From assembly GCA_946811695.1 (NCBI GenBank), contig OX328123.1:44848903-44912902 (forward strand): a stretch of DNA of 64,000 nucleotides. The letters run 5' to 3'. A program made the translations under genes and the position numbers. Under the pieces are notes generated by a model. The model was not told the DNA's origin. It did no database searches and worked only from the letters and a program-made list of their open reading frames with translations. How positions within the stretch are numbered: the first letter of the stretch is position 1; the number at the start of each line of letters is the position of its first letter. This DNA is from Gonocerus acuteangulatus (taxonomy: Eukaryota > Arthropoda > Insecta > Hemiptera > Coreidae). Below, one piece after another: positions 50,977 to 62,203 of the stretch.

Positions 50977-51741
50977 ATCCCAAAAAAAACATAAATGTGA
51001 AATAGAGGCCAAGTTCCTCCCCCCACAAAGAAAAACTCCCTTCCCCAAAAATATCCTCTCCTAAAACCCCCCCAAAATGCCTTACCATCCTACACTCCAA
51101 AGAAGTAGTATGAGTTAGTGTATTAAGTGCACCATATTTTCAACCAAAAATATTTGCCAATACAAGAGATGATACAAGAAAGAAATGTCCAAGTTCATTA
51201 CTTGGAAGACCTCATAGTTACTTACTAGGAACAGTAAAGACATTTCAACTGACCTTTAAAAACAACAATAAAAATACTTATATCCAGTTACTAAAATATC
51301 ACTTTCCTCAACTAGGTATTTCTTAAACTTGGCAATGTTTTATTTGTGCCGAAATTATCTTTAGAGAGAAAACTAAACATTGCCAAGTTTAAGAATATAC
51401 CTGGTTGAGGAAAGTGATATTTTAGTAACTGGATATAAGTATTTTTATTGTTGTTTTTAAAGGTCAGTTGAAGTGTCTTTACTGTTCTTAGTAAGTAACT
51501 ATGAGGTCTTCCAAGTAATGAACTTTGACATTTCTTTCTTGGAACATCTCTTGTATTGGCAAATATTTTTGGTTGAAAATATGGTGCACTTAATACACTA
51601 ACTCATACTACTTTTTTGGAGTGTAGGATGGTAAGGCGTTTTGGGGGGGTTTTAGGAGGAGATATTTTTGGGGAAGGGAGTGTTTCTTTGTGGGGGGAGG
51701 AACTTGGCCTCTATTTCACATTTATGTTTTTTTTTTGGGAT
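50977..51741. repeat. Large near-perfect palindrome (365-bp arms, 34-bp loop)
   Basis: The left arm 50977-51340 and right arm 51375-51741 are inverted copies with few differences (e.g. ctcaactaggtatttc versus gaatatacctggttgag). Loop 51341-51374. A transcript would fold into one long hairpin. No coding frame, no terminal duplication seen. Confidence 0.9.
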
Positions 51742-52780
51742 ATATTATTCTGTAAATTAAATAATGAGTGATTTGTCGACAATGATTTACCAACATTTTG
51801 AGATTTTACATTAAATGGTTAAAAAAAAAAGTGAGTGAATCGAGTACATTCAGTAGAGTTATTATCATCCTGACACAGTCCATTGTGCTGACAGATTAAC
51901 TCATATCGCTCGCTCCACATTTTCCAAATGGACGTAAAAGAGGACCATACACAGAAAAGACGGTTAACCCCATAACAAATACGACTGCCTAAGAGTGGAG
52001 AAAAAGTTAAATCTATTTATGTTTGATTAGCAGAACATGAAAAAATAGCATTCCTACTAAAATCACTTTTAACACCCTCCTCAGAATATGGACGTGTTTG
52101 GAGATTAAAATCTGAATTTAAGACAATCTGGAGAATTAAAAATGTCAGTAAACAATTCATTTTTCCTGATGTTAAAAATGTTTGTTTTTAGTGAAAACTG
52201 TTTATTTTTAATTCACCTTTAAAAAATCCAGTCATATTTCCTGCAAAATTATGCCCATCGCGACTATATTAAGATTGGAGAAAAGGGATAGCGGTACAGA
52301 GGAGAGTCAGGCCCAGCCATGTGAAGTCCTTGAGCAACAAGAGCTGTATAATGCTCAAGCATAGGTGTCAAGTTCATGTAGTCCAACTACAATTAGTATC
52401 TCCAATTGCAATTAATTGTAATTTGAGATTCCATTACATGTATTAATTGAACTTAAATTATAATTGAAGTTCAATTATAATAATAATTATTATTATAATT
52501 TAGTTATTATTATTGTAATAATAATTATTATTCATGCTATAATTGAATTATTATGTACGGTATAATCATAAACTTCGATATACACAACTTCCCAGAAATG
52601 CTAAGCTGCTGACTATTATCTACAGTCCGGCAAGCTGGAGCTGCAACTACCACGTGAGGTGGTAGTATAAGCTGCACTCCTGAATAATTCGCTTAAAATA
52701 ACCTGTACAAATTCCAAATAAACATGAATAGTTTTGGTCTTTCGTAATGAACAGCTGGCTCAATTATGAATTAATGGAGT
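51742..52780. other. Unassigned with an AT palindromic patch
   Basis: At about 52430-52560 alternating aattataattgaa / attattattataat runs form several small palindromes. Nothing else recognised. Confidence 0.35.
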
Positions 52781-53022
52781 CGGGGTAAAATAGTGCCAAG
52801 CAACATTTTTAACAAAAATTAACAGTAGCTGCTATATGCTGGATATTATGTGGGACTATCACTCTTTAATGCAAATGCTACTAAAATATGACTTAAAGTG
52901 CTATATGCTACTTCATATTGTTGCTCCTAAACATTTCAACTGAAAGTCTCATATAATATCCAACATATAGCAGCTACAGTTGAGTTTGGTGAAAATGTCG
53001 CTTAGCATTATTTTGCCCCAAC
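52781..53022. mobile_element. Foldback MITE-like element, 242 bp
   Basis: The ends GGGGTAAAATAGTGCCAAGC and, reversed, GGGGCAAAATAATGCTAAGC form imperfect inverted repeats. The complementarity continues inward (gctgctatatgctggatatt against aatatccaacatatagcagc). No coding sequence. The family is not recognised. Confidence 0.6.
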
Positions 53023-54717
53023 CCCCCAATCATTATTTAATTATTTTCCAAAGGGAACAAAAGGAGATGTGCGAAATCCAAACTAAATTTGTTATTTCCC
53101 GAGCCGAATATATAAAGAATTATCAAATAAAATAAATGGGCCAATTAGGACATGTGGTACAAAAGCCTATGGCGGGCATATCTCGAGTATTGTGTGAGAG
53201 ATATAACTTGTTAATCAGGGAAAGCATGCAGGGGCGTCGATGTTGCCAGCTCTTCAATCCTCACAGCCCCCATTCTGCCCAGGCTCGAGACTACGAGAGA
53301 AGGAGTGACAACCCAGGAAGGCCATTATTGGCTGGAGGCGCCTACACCTTCCCTAACATCCACAGCCAAGTGACAAGTAATATCACTTAGACTATAATGT
53401 GATGTTCAAAACAACTGCAACGCTCAAACCATTACAATGGCAATGATAAAGCAACAGATACAGAGGAGGGGATCAAGATTATGAAAGGGGCTTTATATGG
53501 CCCGTAACGCCATTCCGTAAGTAAGTAAATGAGATATAATTTTAATTAATGGATTACCTGTACAATGTATTTCTCAATCAATTAAAAATATCTAAACTCT
53601 GAATCGCACTAGGCTATACTTGCATACTTGCTGTACATACCTAGGCTGAATTTAAATTTAGTTTATACAGGAAATCTCTAAGGATAAATTACGAGGGTCC
53701 TAATTGTTTTGTAGTGTTGAAAAGGTTAGGAACAAACGATTAAATTAGAAAGGGGACAAGTTGCGAACTGGCTCTCGACTTGCTTACTGTAGTACTTGAG
53801 TTCAAAAGCTTGGATCGCTTTACCTTCTGGTGTCGCCCTTCTACGAAGAGGATGGAGGGTGGATCTGAATGCCAGAAATTCTCATACCCAGTTTTTAATT
53901 GGTAACTTCAAAGGCGAAAATCAGCCGTTTTCATCAAGTGCTGATTAAGAAGCATTTATTTTATATTTGATCCATATTTCAACCATTCAGATACAAATTC
54001 TTTTCGTGGAATAATAAGAACGATACCTAAAATCTATGCTATATTAGTAAATATTCCTCAAAACGCCAAAAATCGCCAAAAAAAACAAAACAAAAAAACA
54101 ATGTGAATATGAAAAGTATATGGTTTGACTGAAATAATGATGAAAGAATTGGCTTGGCATTCTTGGCCCTCCGCAACTAATTCTCCATTGAAGTGTGGAA
54201 ATGTTGTATCTAATAATATGGTTAATTCTAGGTAAACCTATATCCATGCAGCACCCCGAATATTGGAACTAATAATTCTCAAATTTTATTATCTTGTTTA
54301 TAGAAAAAAAAAACTTAATATTATAAAGACAAACAAAAAAGTATAGTGTGATAGAGAGGTTCAAGTCAATTCTAAAAATCTCCCAATGCCAAGAAATGAT
54401 CAAGTTAGCAACTGTAGCTTTCATATTGTAACAAGTTTCAAAATCTCCAGGACAAGCTATAAACTCCCACAAGTCATCGTTTTGTGTCAAACGTTCAAAG
54501 TAAAGCTTCGAAAACCATTAAACATGAAAGCTATAGTTGCTAACTTGTTGATTTCTTGTTCTTGTTGAATATTAAGCTTTTTTTTTAACAAACAAATAAA
54601 CAGGCCTAGATTCGAATTATAAACAGAACTACAATATTATTTGTTGTACTGGACGTAGATAAAAAGTTTTAAACCACCTTAAAAAGATTTATTAAAAGTA
54701 AAAAGTTCAAAAATAAT
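53023..54717. other. Unassigned
   Basis: An inverted pair of about 35 bp is present (gttagcaactgtagctttca at 54404; tgaaagctatagttgctaac at 54524). The ORF at 53136-53390 has no recognised motif. Nothing else supported. Confidence 0.3.
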
Positions 54718-54726
54718 AAAATTTTA

Positions 54727-56009
54727 ATGAATTATTCAAGTTTACGAATCCAGGGGAAGTTTCTAAAAATTATTATGGAATTTTTATCCAATAGGACTTT
54801 CCGAGTAAGACAGGGAAGGCACGTCTCTGCCCCCTTCACTCAGGAGAATGGTGTTCCGCTGGGGTGTGTATTGGGCACAACTCTTTTTAAAATAGGTATT
54901 GACTCCATAAAGTATGTATACCAGATGACGTTTCTTATCGCCTGCATGTTGATGACCTTCTCATGTACAAAAGTTCGGCCTCACTGAATGAAAGTAAAAC
55001 TTCCCTTCAACACACAATTAATTCATTAAGCCGTTGGAGTGAAACCAATGGGTTAACGTTTTCAACTGAAAATACCAAATGCATCATTTTTACCAGGAGA
55101 AAACGTGTCGATGACATTCAATTAACACTTTCACAGAATATAATACCTCAAGTAACAACCTTAAAATTCTTAGGCTTAACTTTTGATAGAAGGCTGTCAT
55201 GGATCCCACATTTAAAAACCAAAATAGAAAAATTTAAGAACTCTTTAAAAATTTTGAGAATCAGAAGCTCCACTATATGGGGATGTTATAGAAAAACAAT
55301 GTTACAGTTCTACAGATCATTCACAAGATCAATTCTAGACTACCGAAGTGTAGCCTACTCAAGAGACCTAGTGCACTGAAGATGTTGAACACTATACACA
55401 ACACAGGCCTTCGTCTCTCATTAGGAGCCTTCCGGAGCAGCCCTGTAGCTAGTTTATATGTAGAAGCATGATAACCCTCTCTGGAGCATCGGAAATACAT
55501 GCTCATTGCAGCGTTCATGCACAAATAAGCTATAGGACGCTCTCCGTGTCTTCAAATGAACACCAATAACCCATACATAGACGAGTACAGAAACAAACCT
55601 CAGGTCCAGGGACCCTTCAGTGTTAGATACAAAGAGATCCAACATATTTTAAAAACTCCTGATACAAAAACACTGCCCCAAGGCTTAAATCCCTTTCCTC
55701 CGTGGACATTGAACAATTTCGATACAAATATGTCATTATCAAAATTTCATAAAAATTATCCTACTTCAAAATTACTCTTCTTCTTCCACCAACGTAACTT
55801 CGATAAACTCTTTATCTTCACTGATAGGTCAAAATCAGATAATGGTTTATTTATTTAAGAGCTCGCGAAAGTCACTCACTCTTTTCCAAATGTCGAAGGA
55901 AAGAAACCACTGACAAATAATTATAGTATTAAAAAGAATCAGATAATGGCGTGGGAGCCGCAGCTGTAAATGATAAAAAAATCATTACCAAGAAACTTAA
56001 TGATAATTA
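54727..56009 (+). pseudogene. LINE (jockey-type) RT and RNase H relic
   Basis: Three frames in order. 54740-54905: FLSNRTFRVRQGRHV and NGVPLGCVLGTTLF (RT motif with N-G-V-P-x-G). 54945-55379: HVDDLLMYKSSASL (catalytic x-V-D-D), LSRWSETNGLTFSTENTKCI and FLGLTFDRRLSWIPHLKTKI. Then LSLGAFRSSPVASLYVEA, followed from 55556 by the linker to the RNase H start FTDRSKSDNG. RNase H resumes at 55937 as SDNGVGAAAVNDKK after a 91-bp insertion. Multiple stops and frameshifts. Confidence 0.75.
55846..55936 (-). mobile_element. 91-bp retroposon insertion with 13-bp duplication
   Basis: AATCAGATAATGG occurs at 55833-55845 and 55937-55949, bracketing 91 bp whose minus strand ends taaataaataaa, an A-rich tail. 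It splits the LINE RNase H D-N-G motif. The body is too short to classify. Confidence 0.65.
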
Positions 56010-56274
56010 AGTGATAATGATTTTCCTTCATAGGGAGGAACCCCGCTTCTTTTATATTGCGTTAAATAAGGTATGATCAAAATTAACGCTCCTACATAAT
56101 TTTGTACAGTTTATTATTTAAAGTTACCCTGGGACTTTAAAGTTACCCAGGAAACACCATGTGGAGGTAACCGTGCTTGTTTCCGTTGAGGATTAAAAAA
56201 AGAAAAATACAACAACCATTTAAAACGTTAGGTAAACAGAGACAAATACACGTTGAAAAGAATAAAACTAACAA
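56010..56274. other. Unassigned with a HINE-B hairpin
   Basis: At about 56025-56055 tccttcatagggaggaaccc and cgctt resemble the reversed HINE-B 3' end. Nothing else recognised. Confidence 0.35.
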
Positions 56275-56900
56275 CATTGAAGTTTTAAGCACTTATCTCT
56301 TCGATTGACATCGCCCCACCGAACATTACAACAGAATCTTTTTTGTAGAGAATTTTGAAACATTTCGAATAGCCGCCTTCCACTTACTACGATTTCCCAA
56401 CCGTTTTCGAGATATTTTAGAAAATATACTGAGATCCGAAAACTTTGTATCACCATTAATACCATTTTTTTTCCCATATACTTCTTACCTCCAAACGATA
56501 GCAAAGTTTAAATATCTTAGATTAGATGAATGTCAAATACCTGGTACAAGTTTCAAGTGAACCAATTATCGTTTCTGAATACCCAAACAGAGAATAAGTT
56601 TGGAAAAGTATTTCTATCAATTTTTATCGTAAACGGTTATAGAAATTGCTTTATTCGTTTTCCTACGTAAAGGAACCTATATAACGAGTACCTGCAAGCA
56701 TAAGGACTCGAAAATTAAGGCGTTCCTATTTTTTCGCAAAAATGTTGCTCCAAAAACCATATTCCAGTAAACGGATTCAGCTGATTAATCAACTTGACCT
56801 TTCAAATGAGAAGAAAGATTTTTGCACCAAATGTCATCAAAATCGGACCATTTTTGAACCTTTGGTTATGGAAATAATTGAATTTAATACCCATCTTAAT
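56275..56900 (+). mobile_element. HINE-B internal fragment
   Basis: Blocks aagcacttatctcttcgatt, caaccgttttcgagatattt, ctccaaacgatagc and the aaaaccatattccag...gattcagctgattaa region align in order with 12905-13490 of HINE-B copy 1. Both termini and the (TA)n are missing. Confidence 0.55.
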
Positions 56901-56956
56901 GCTGGATCATTAGACCATAGAGACCATTTAGAATCACTTATAAATAAATAAATAAA

Positions 56957-57405
56957 GTTTACGCATTGCTACATTTGCCCAAAAAGGACCATTTCATGGT
57001 CAAAAAAAATCATAGCTACGAAAGTACTCAAATATACAAGTTGAAATTTTTACAGTAGTTTTATGTTACAACAAAGTATAATATATAAAAATATTAGATT
57101 TTTATCCAGTCCTCCACTAGAGATATTAACGCCTAAAATTATCAAAAATTGCGAAAATATGAAGTTTAAAAATTTATAAAAAAATAAGGGAACAAATATA
57201 ATAATATAGGGTTAAGAATATTTTTAATGCAAGCTACATACCTAGGTTTATCGTCGTGCCAAAAATCAACTCTGATGTACATCCCCTTTTGTCAAAAAAT
57301 TATCCTAAAAACGGCATTTTGAGAAATATAAACTTTTGTTGTTTTTAATGACTGTTTTCAGGTATTGGACTTCAAAATATTCAAATAGTGAAGGGCACGT
57401 AAAAT
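56957..57405. repeat. Unclassified dispersed repeat, copy 2
   Basis: Same repeat as 33484-33990, in the same orientation, differing by small indels. Ends near a poly(T) at 57410. Confidence 0.6.
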
Positions 57406-57773
57406 ATGTTTTTTTTTTTTTTATATTTATTTATTTTACGAGCTTCGCAACGACGGCGACTTGCTCTTTTTTTTTTAAGATACAGTAAAAAATACAAATT
57501 TATATGTTCACAATTATCAGTAACTTATAGTACTAAATACAACAAAAGTTTGAAAAGAGCTTACGACAAAAGTTAGGAGGTTTGTGTTGAGAATTATGTG
57601 CTAAACATTATTTAGAGCCTTGCTTTTTGAAATGTAGTTAATATATTTACATAACTTATAACTAAAACTAACAACAATTTTTTATTAGGTCATGATGGGG
57701 TCTACATGTTGTGGTTTTCCATTAATGACCAAGTATAACGTAAAATATAGAGATATGTGCTAGGCGACTAACT
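57406..57773. other. Unassigned
   Basis: Poly(T)-rich start (57410-57480) with a short segment tttacgagcttcgcaacgac that may be a reversed retroposon tail. The rest is not recognised. Confidence 0.3.
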
Positions 57774-57860
57774 CCTGCAGGAGAAATTGCTGTTGTTACA
57801 ATTGAAGACCTAGCAAAAAAACTTGGATTGACACATTCTACAGTCCACCGACATAAACCG
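57774..57860 (+). pseudogene. Helix-turn-helix fragment, mariner-like
   Basis: Reads AGEIAVVTIEDLAKKLGLTH then STVHRH, the pattern of the second helix-turn-helix in Tc1/mariner transposases (x-x-L-A-x-x-L-G-x-x-x-S-T-V-x-R-x-L). No catalytic domain follows. Confidence 0.4.
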
Positions 57861-57896
57861 GCATTACTTATGAATTCATACATACATACATGCATA

Positions 57897-57978
57897 TATT
57901 TATAAACATTTTAAAGGGGGTCATTTTCGGTACCTATGGTAGGTAGGACCGATAAAGATTTGAAGAGGAAAGTGCAAA
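57897..57978 (+). mobile_element. HINE-A 3' end, degraded
   Basis: ttttaaagggggtcattttc, ggtacctatggtaggtagga and ccgataaagatttgaag are followed at once by aggaaagtgc, so most of the end block is deleted. Confidence 0.5.
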
Positions 57979-58037
57979 GAGCGTTATGGAATAATTGATA
58001 TGAGTTTAAATGCCTCCATTGGGGTGAAAGGATCTAA

Positions 58038-58319
58038 TGCTTTATCATAATTTCGCAATATGTCGCAAGGGAGGATGAAGTATTGACAAATCGGAGGGAG
58101 ATGATAGAGGATGGTTTGAGAAGGGTGGGGACACTTGTTGCTAGGGTTTCCACCCAACAACCCAGAGAGCTTTCCCAGTTATTGATCCGCCTTCTCTCCA
58201 GCCTCAACCCAAACATTCAACATCACAAACCTTACCTTACTCTCTTCGTGTTGAGCCAGCTATCTGCTTGGCTCCTTTCAAATGCCCCGCTTCATAGCTC
58301 TGAGGCCTACAAGGGTTAA
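58038..58319 (+). other. Coding-like open frame, unassigned
   Basis: Open between stops at 58035 and 58317. It reads EVLTNRREMIEDGLRRVGTL, VARVSTQQPRELSQLLIRLL, SSLNPNIQHHKPYLTLFVLS and QLSAWLLSNAPLHSS. GC content and helical, Leu-rich composition are unlike the flanking AT-rich repeats. No clear splice sites and no family recognised. It may be a processed pseudogene or an exon of an alpha-helical protein. Confidence 0.35.
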
Positions 58320-58576
58320 TAGCTACAATAATATCATTAATAAAAATATATTCCTCATTAAAATGAGAGTTCAGAATATCCCATAACACTCCACACTCAT
58401 CAGGAGTCTAATAGCCTTTTGGTTTTTAGAGTTCGCTTTATGTTCAACAATGAAAATTCTAGAAAGTTCTAAAAGGCTGTACCGAGGATCAAAATAAGGA
58501 GAGGATGCATTCCCAATACCTCAAGAAGGGAAATCCGGTCATTTCAGTTCTTAGGGATAGGGCCGGAAAGAAATTA

Positions 58577-58601
58577 TAAAAAAAAAAAAAAAAAAAAAAA
58601 T
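58577..58601 (+). repeat. Poly(A) tract
   Basis: About 24 A; possibly a retroposon tail. Confidence 0.85.
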
Positions 58602-58743
58602 CAAAGAATTGTCATAAGATCCCAAAGATATTATAAGTGGTAAATAAATAAGCCTACCAAATTTGTTCACATATTTGGAGCATTGGCGTGAATGAAAAAT
58701 TATTACCTCCCGAAGTTCAGAGAAATTACTAAACTACTCCACT

Positions 58744-59668
58744 GAAGTGATGGGCGATTCTCGAATGTGAATCGATCTTTTGAATCGTTTCGATTCGAAA
58801 AGAGAAGATCGATCCACAAAAAAGATCGATGAGTTCACATCGATTCAAACGATCGATCTTCTACGCTCAGAAGGTCGATCTACGATACGGATCGATCTTT
58901 GATATGGATCGATCCTTTTACGATTCGAATCGATTCTCGTTTGAGAATCGCTCATCGCTTCTACGAATCGAGCCAAATAAGTCCATTTGAATACTTGATA
59001 ATATGAAAAATATATCTATAACCTAAAAGTAGAAATATTTTAGACAATATTTTTTTTTTCATTAAAAATAATATATAATGAAACTACAACTGTTACATCG
59101 TATTTATATATAAATAGGTCCGGTAACCGTGAGTGTTAAGGCGAAAGAAGTTAACACTCCATGCCTTTCCACTTTTCCAAAGAAAAGCCACCACCCCTAG
59201 TGGGAATCGAACCCACGTCCCTTGGCACTGATTGTTAAGTGCCTCCCGGCCTCCTTGAATAAAATTATAGTAATAGACAAAAATGGTGATACAAATTATA
59301 TTTTGAAATCTTATTTTAATTAAATTATTTTCTGGTTGGAGAAAGGGAAGGTACTGAGTCGTTTTATTTTTGTATGTTATTGTGTTATTAATAGTCTGTT
59401 TCTGGACATAGGAGACTGTAAATTTCTTCTTCAGTTAAGTCAATGAGAATCCTTCAGAAATGAGATTTAGTAACAAAAGGTGAGATTAAGCATTTGAATA
59501 TTCTAGATAGAGCGATTCTTTAAAAGATCGGCCCTTGGAGATCGATTCCTTGAAAATATCGGCCCTTGGAGATCGATTCATTGAAAAGATCGGCCCTTGC
59601 AGATCGATTCAAAAAATCTATATTTCTTGTTAAAAAAAAAAAACGGTTCAGATCGCCCACCTCACTTC
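58744..59668. mobile_element. DNA transposon with GATCGATT subterminal repeats
   Basis: The ends GAAGTGATGGGCGATT and, reversed, GAAGTGAGGTGGGCGATC are inverted repeats. Both sides are dense in GATCGATT/AATCGATC motifs: 58770-58965 on the left, and three 33-bp units (gatcggcccttggagatcga...) at 59527-59610 on the right. Subterminal motif clusters are typical transposase-binding regions of hAT elements, but no 8-bp duplication was seen. About 925 bp, no transposase. Confidence 0.6.
59130..59255 (-). mobile_element. tRNA-like (B-box) SINE fragment
   Basis: On the minus strand GGCACTTAACAATCAGTGCC forms a hairpin and GTGGGTTCGATTCCCAC is a perfect T-arm/B box. The A-box side is degraded. It lies near the middle of the GATCGATT element. 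It could equally be a decayed tRNA pseudogene. Confidence 0.4.
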
Positions 59669-61369
59669 TAAGGTATTGGCGGCCAAAAGAATAGTCTCTA
59701 GAGGAGCTTTCGTTACTGCTTGAGCTGTTTTGAATCTAGGAAAGAAGATTTAATACATAATCTCGTAGGTATGCTAGGGATATTTTAAGGCCAAAAGGAT
59801 TTTCAAGGCTAAGCAAATAAACGGATCAAAACTTGACTGAGAAACAACCACTACACTAATGACATGTTATTAATTATTGAACTAATCGGGTGCTCGCTTG
59901 AAGTGCGACCTCAAGTTGAAATCTAATTCTTAGAACATCCTGTATAAAACAGTAAAAAGTTTTGGAAAACACGAAAGAAAAAAATTCAGTATTTTCATTA
60001 TTACAGGCTTGGAACCATTTTGACATTTGAATCCGTAATTATAAAAAATGAGACTTATTATTAAGTAATTTGTCTTCTTCAAATGCTACTAAAAAGGTAT
60101 TAAATTTATCCCAAAATATAAATGCGAAGAAAATCGGTCGTTCAAATCAGGTCTTTCCCTCTGGATCCACTTTTCTTCCTGCTTTGAGCCTATTGCCATA
60201 ATTAAAAAGCTTTAGCTGCTCATTTTCTCTTCCCAGTTTGATCATTTGAAATAATGATTATTACGTACGTCGAGGGATCGCTTGATCAACGCTAATTCAC
60301 GTTCATGGACCGTGTGACCAAGGCTAAGCCACGTTTAGAGATCGTTCAATCAACGTTATTTGTCGTTCACGAATGCTTCGAGGAACGTTGATTATCGTTG
60401 ATATTCATGGATCATATTCAAAGATAAACCCTGCTATTGTTCATAGTTGAGTATGTTGATATACACATATACACTACAATGAGAAATAATTGCTACCTAT
60501 ACAGGGTGTATCACAAGTTAAAGACAATACTCCAGGGCGTAATACTATACTCAAAATGTAGTTCAACACCACCAACCATACATTTCTAGCTCACTCTGTT
60601 CCAGACATATGCCGCTCTTAAGGCTCTTTAGAATAATTCGTGTTTTTTATAGTACAAGCCCAATTTTCTCTGCTATTACTTATTTTTTTTAACGTTTCAA
60701 TTGTCAAATCAACATTAACTTTTGGTAATACACATGCAATTTTTACAATTTTCTCAATCAAACCGTAATATCAATTGAAAAAGTATAAATTAATAAAAGC
60801 TTCTGGTTAGCAACAAATTTTTGAAAATCACTACTCTTCCAAAAAAACATTCTGCAGACTGCTGAACCCCACAAAAGTTTTGAAATTTAATCAGCTTTCC
60901 AATGGTATACTTAGAATTGAGATAATCTCTCAATTTCGTAAAGAAATTGGAATTATAGAGCGAAAAAACATCAAATAAATAAAAGTTATATTATGTTTAT
61001 TTCCGTGATATCAGGAATAAATGAAAAATATTCTTGGTGAATTGAATATATAATGATTATAGTAAGTCTTCCATAAAAGTTGAATAAAAAAATAATACAT
61101 AGAAAATTGTGTACGTTCTTACAACTGGCCTCCTAGCAGCACACAGCGACGTGGTCACACCGCTGATTTAGTCCTTTCAATCTCAACATGATTTTTTTTT
61201 TAGTCCACTTATATGTAAGACTTCCTTTGCAAAATTTATTTGTTTTTTACACAAGATGTCTTACATCTGTTTGCGGTGATAAAAATGCCAAGAGGGAGCT
61301 TTCAAATTCCTGGACATCTCTTGACGAGTTTTTAAAGTTCAACCATAAGTTGAATACAAATAAAAATTT
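59669..61369. other. Intergenic, mostly unassigned
   Basis: At 60260-60410 short motifs of the form atcaacgtt / aacgttgat and ggatcgctt recur about eight times in both orientations. At 60497 tacagggtgtatcacaagtt resembles a common terminal sequence of arthropod repeats, but no second end was found. No gene. Confidence 0.35.
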
Positions 61370-61723
61370 CACCACATTTAAAAATGTAACTCCTGATCAG
61401 TTACGCCCCGGAATGGACCCCCTCCTAATGAAACAATTTAGTTTATATCTCCTCTTCGCTTGACCACAACGAATACCAAGCTTCGTTGAAATATAATAAA
61501 AATTACGACTGGTATTGGCAAATAACTACTTTGGCTCCAGAGTAACCCCCCCCCCTCCTAAAGAACCAATGTAGTTAATTTTTACAACACATTTTCCCCT
61601 TTAGTTGACCACAACGAATACCGAGTTTTGTTGAAATATAACAAAAATTACGACTGGTATTGGCAAATAACTACTTTGGCTCCGGAATAACCCCCCCCCC
61701 TCCAGATGGAACGATTTTGTTGG

Positions 61724-61786
<63 letters not shown>

Positions 61787-61910
61787 TATATATAAATTTT
61801 AACTGGGGTCATTTTCCGTGTCTACTAGGAAGGATCGATAAAGATTCGAAGAAATTTTTCAAGGATTCCGTGATGAGTGCAACCTCAATAGCTACGGAGG
61901 AAGTTGTGTG
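61370..61910 (+). mobile_element. HINE-A copy with internal tandem units, 3'-truncated
   Basis: Two degenerate units of about 130 bp (gaccacaacgaataccgag, attacgactggtattggcaa, ataactactttggctcc, C-run) precede (TA)n at 61727-61778 and the block aattttaactggggtcattt to caacctcaatagctac. The final stem-loop is cut off, at the junction with the LINE below. Confidence 0.65.
61727..61778. repeat. (TA)n microsatellite in HINE-A
   Basis: About 26 TA units before the family A 3' block. Confidence 0.95.
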
Positions 61911-62203
61911 TTAGACACGGTCGAGTGAGGTTGTGCTTAGTGTTTCTCCGCCTTTGTGTTGAGCCGCTAACAGGTAGATTTTCGCTATTAGTAAGGATCA
62001 TCTCTCCAGGTATTTATTCATTCTTTCTTTTCCTTTAGCTACCTTCATTTATTCTTCACAGCTACTTTTAGTTAATCTAGTTTTTCAAAACCGTTTCTTT
62101 CATTTACCCATTCCCCTTAGCTCTCCATATTTCTTTTTCATCTATTGCTTAAAACTCTTTCTTTGTCTTCTTGCTGTTTTATTTAAATTCAAATTTTGTA
62201 GCC

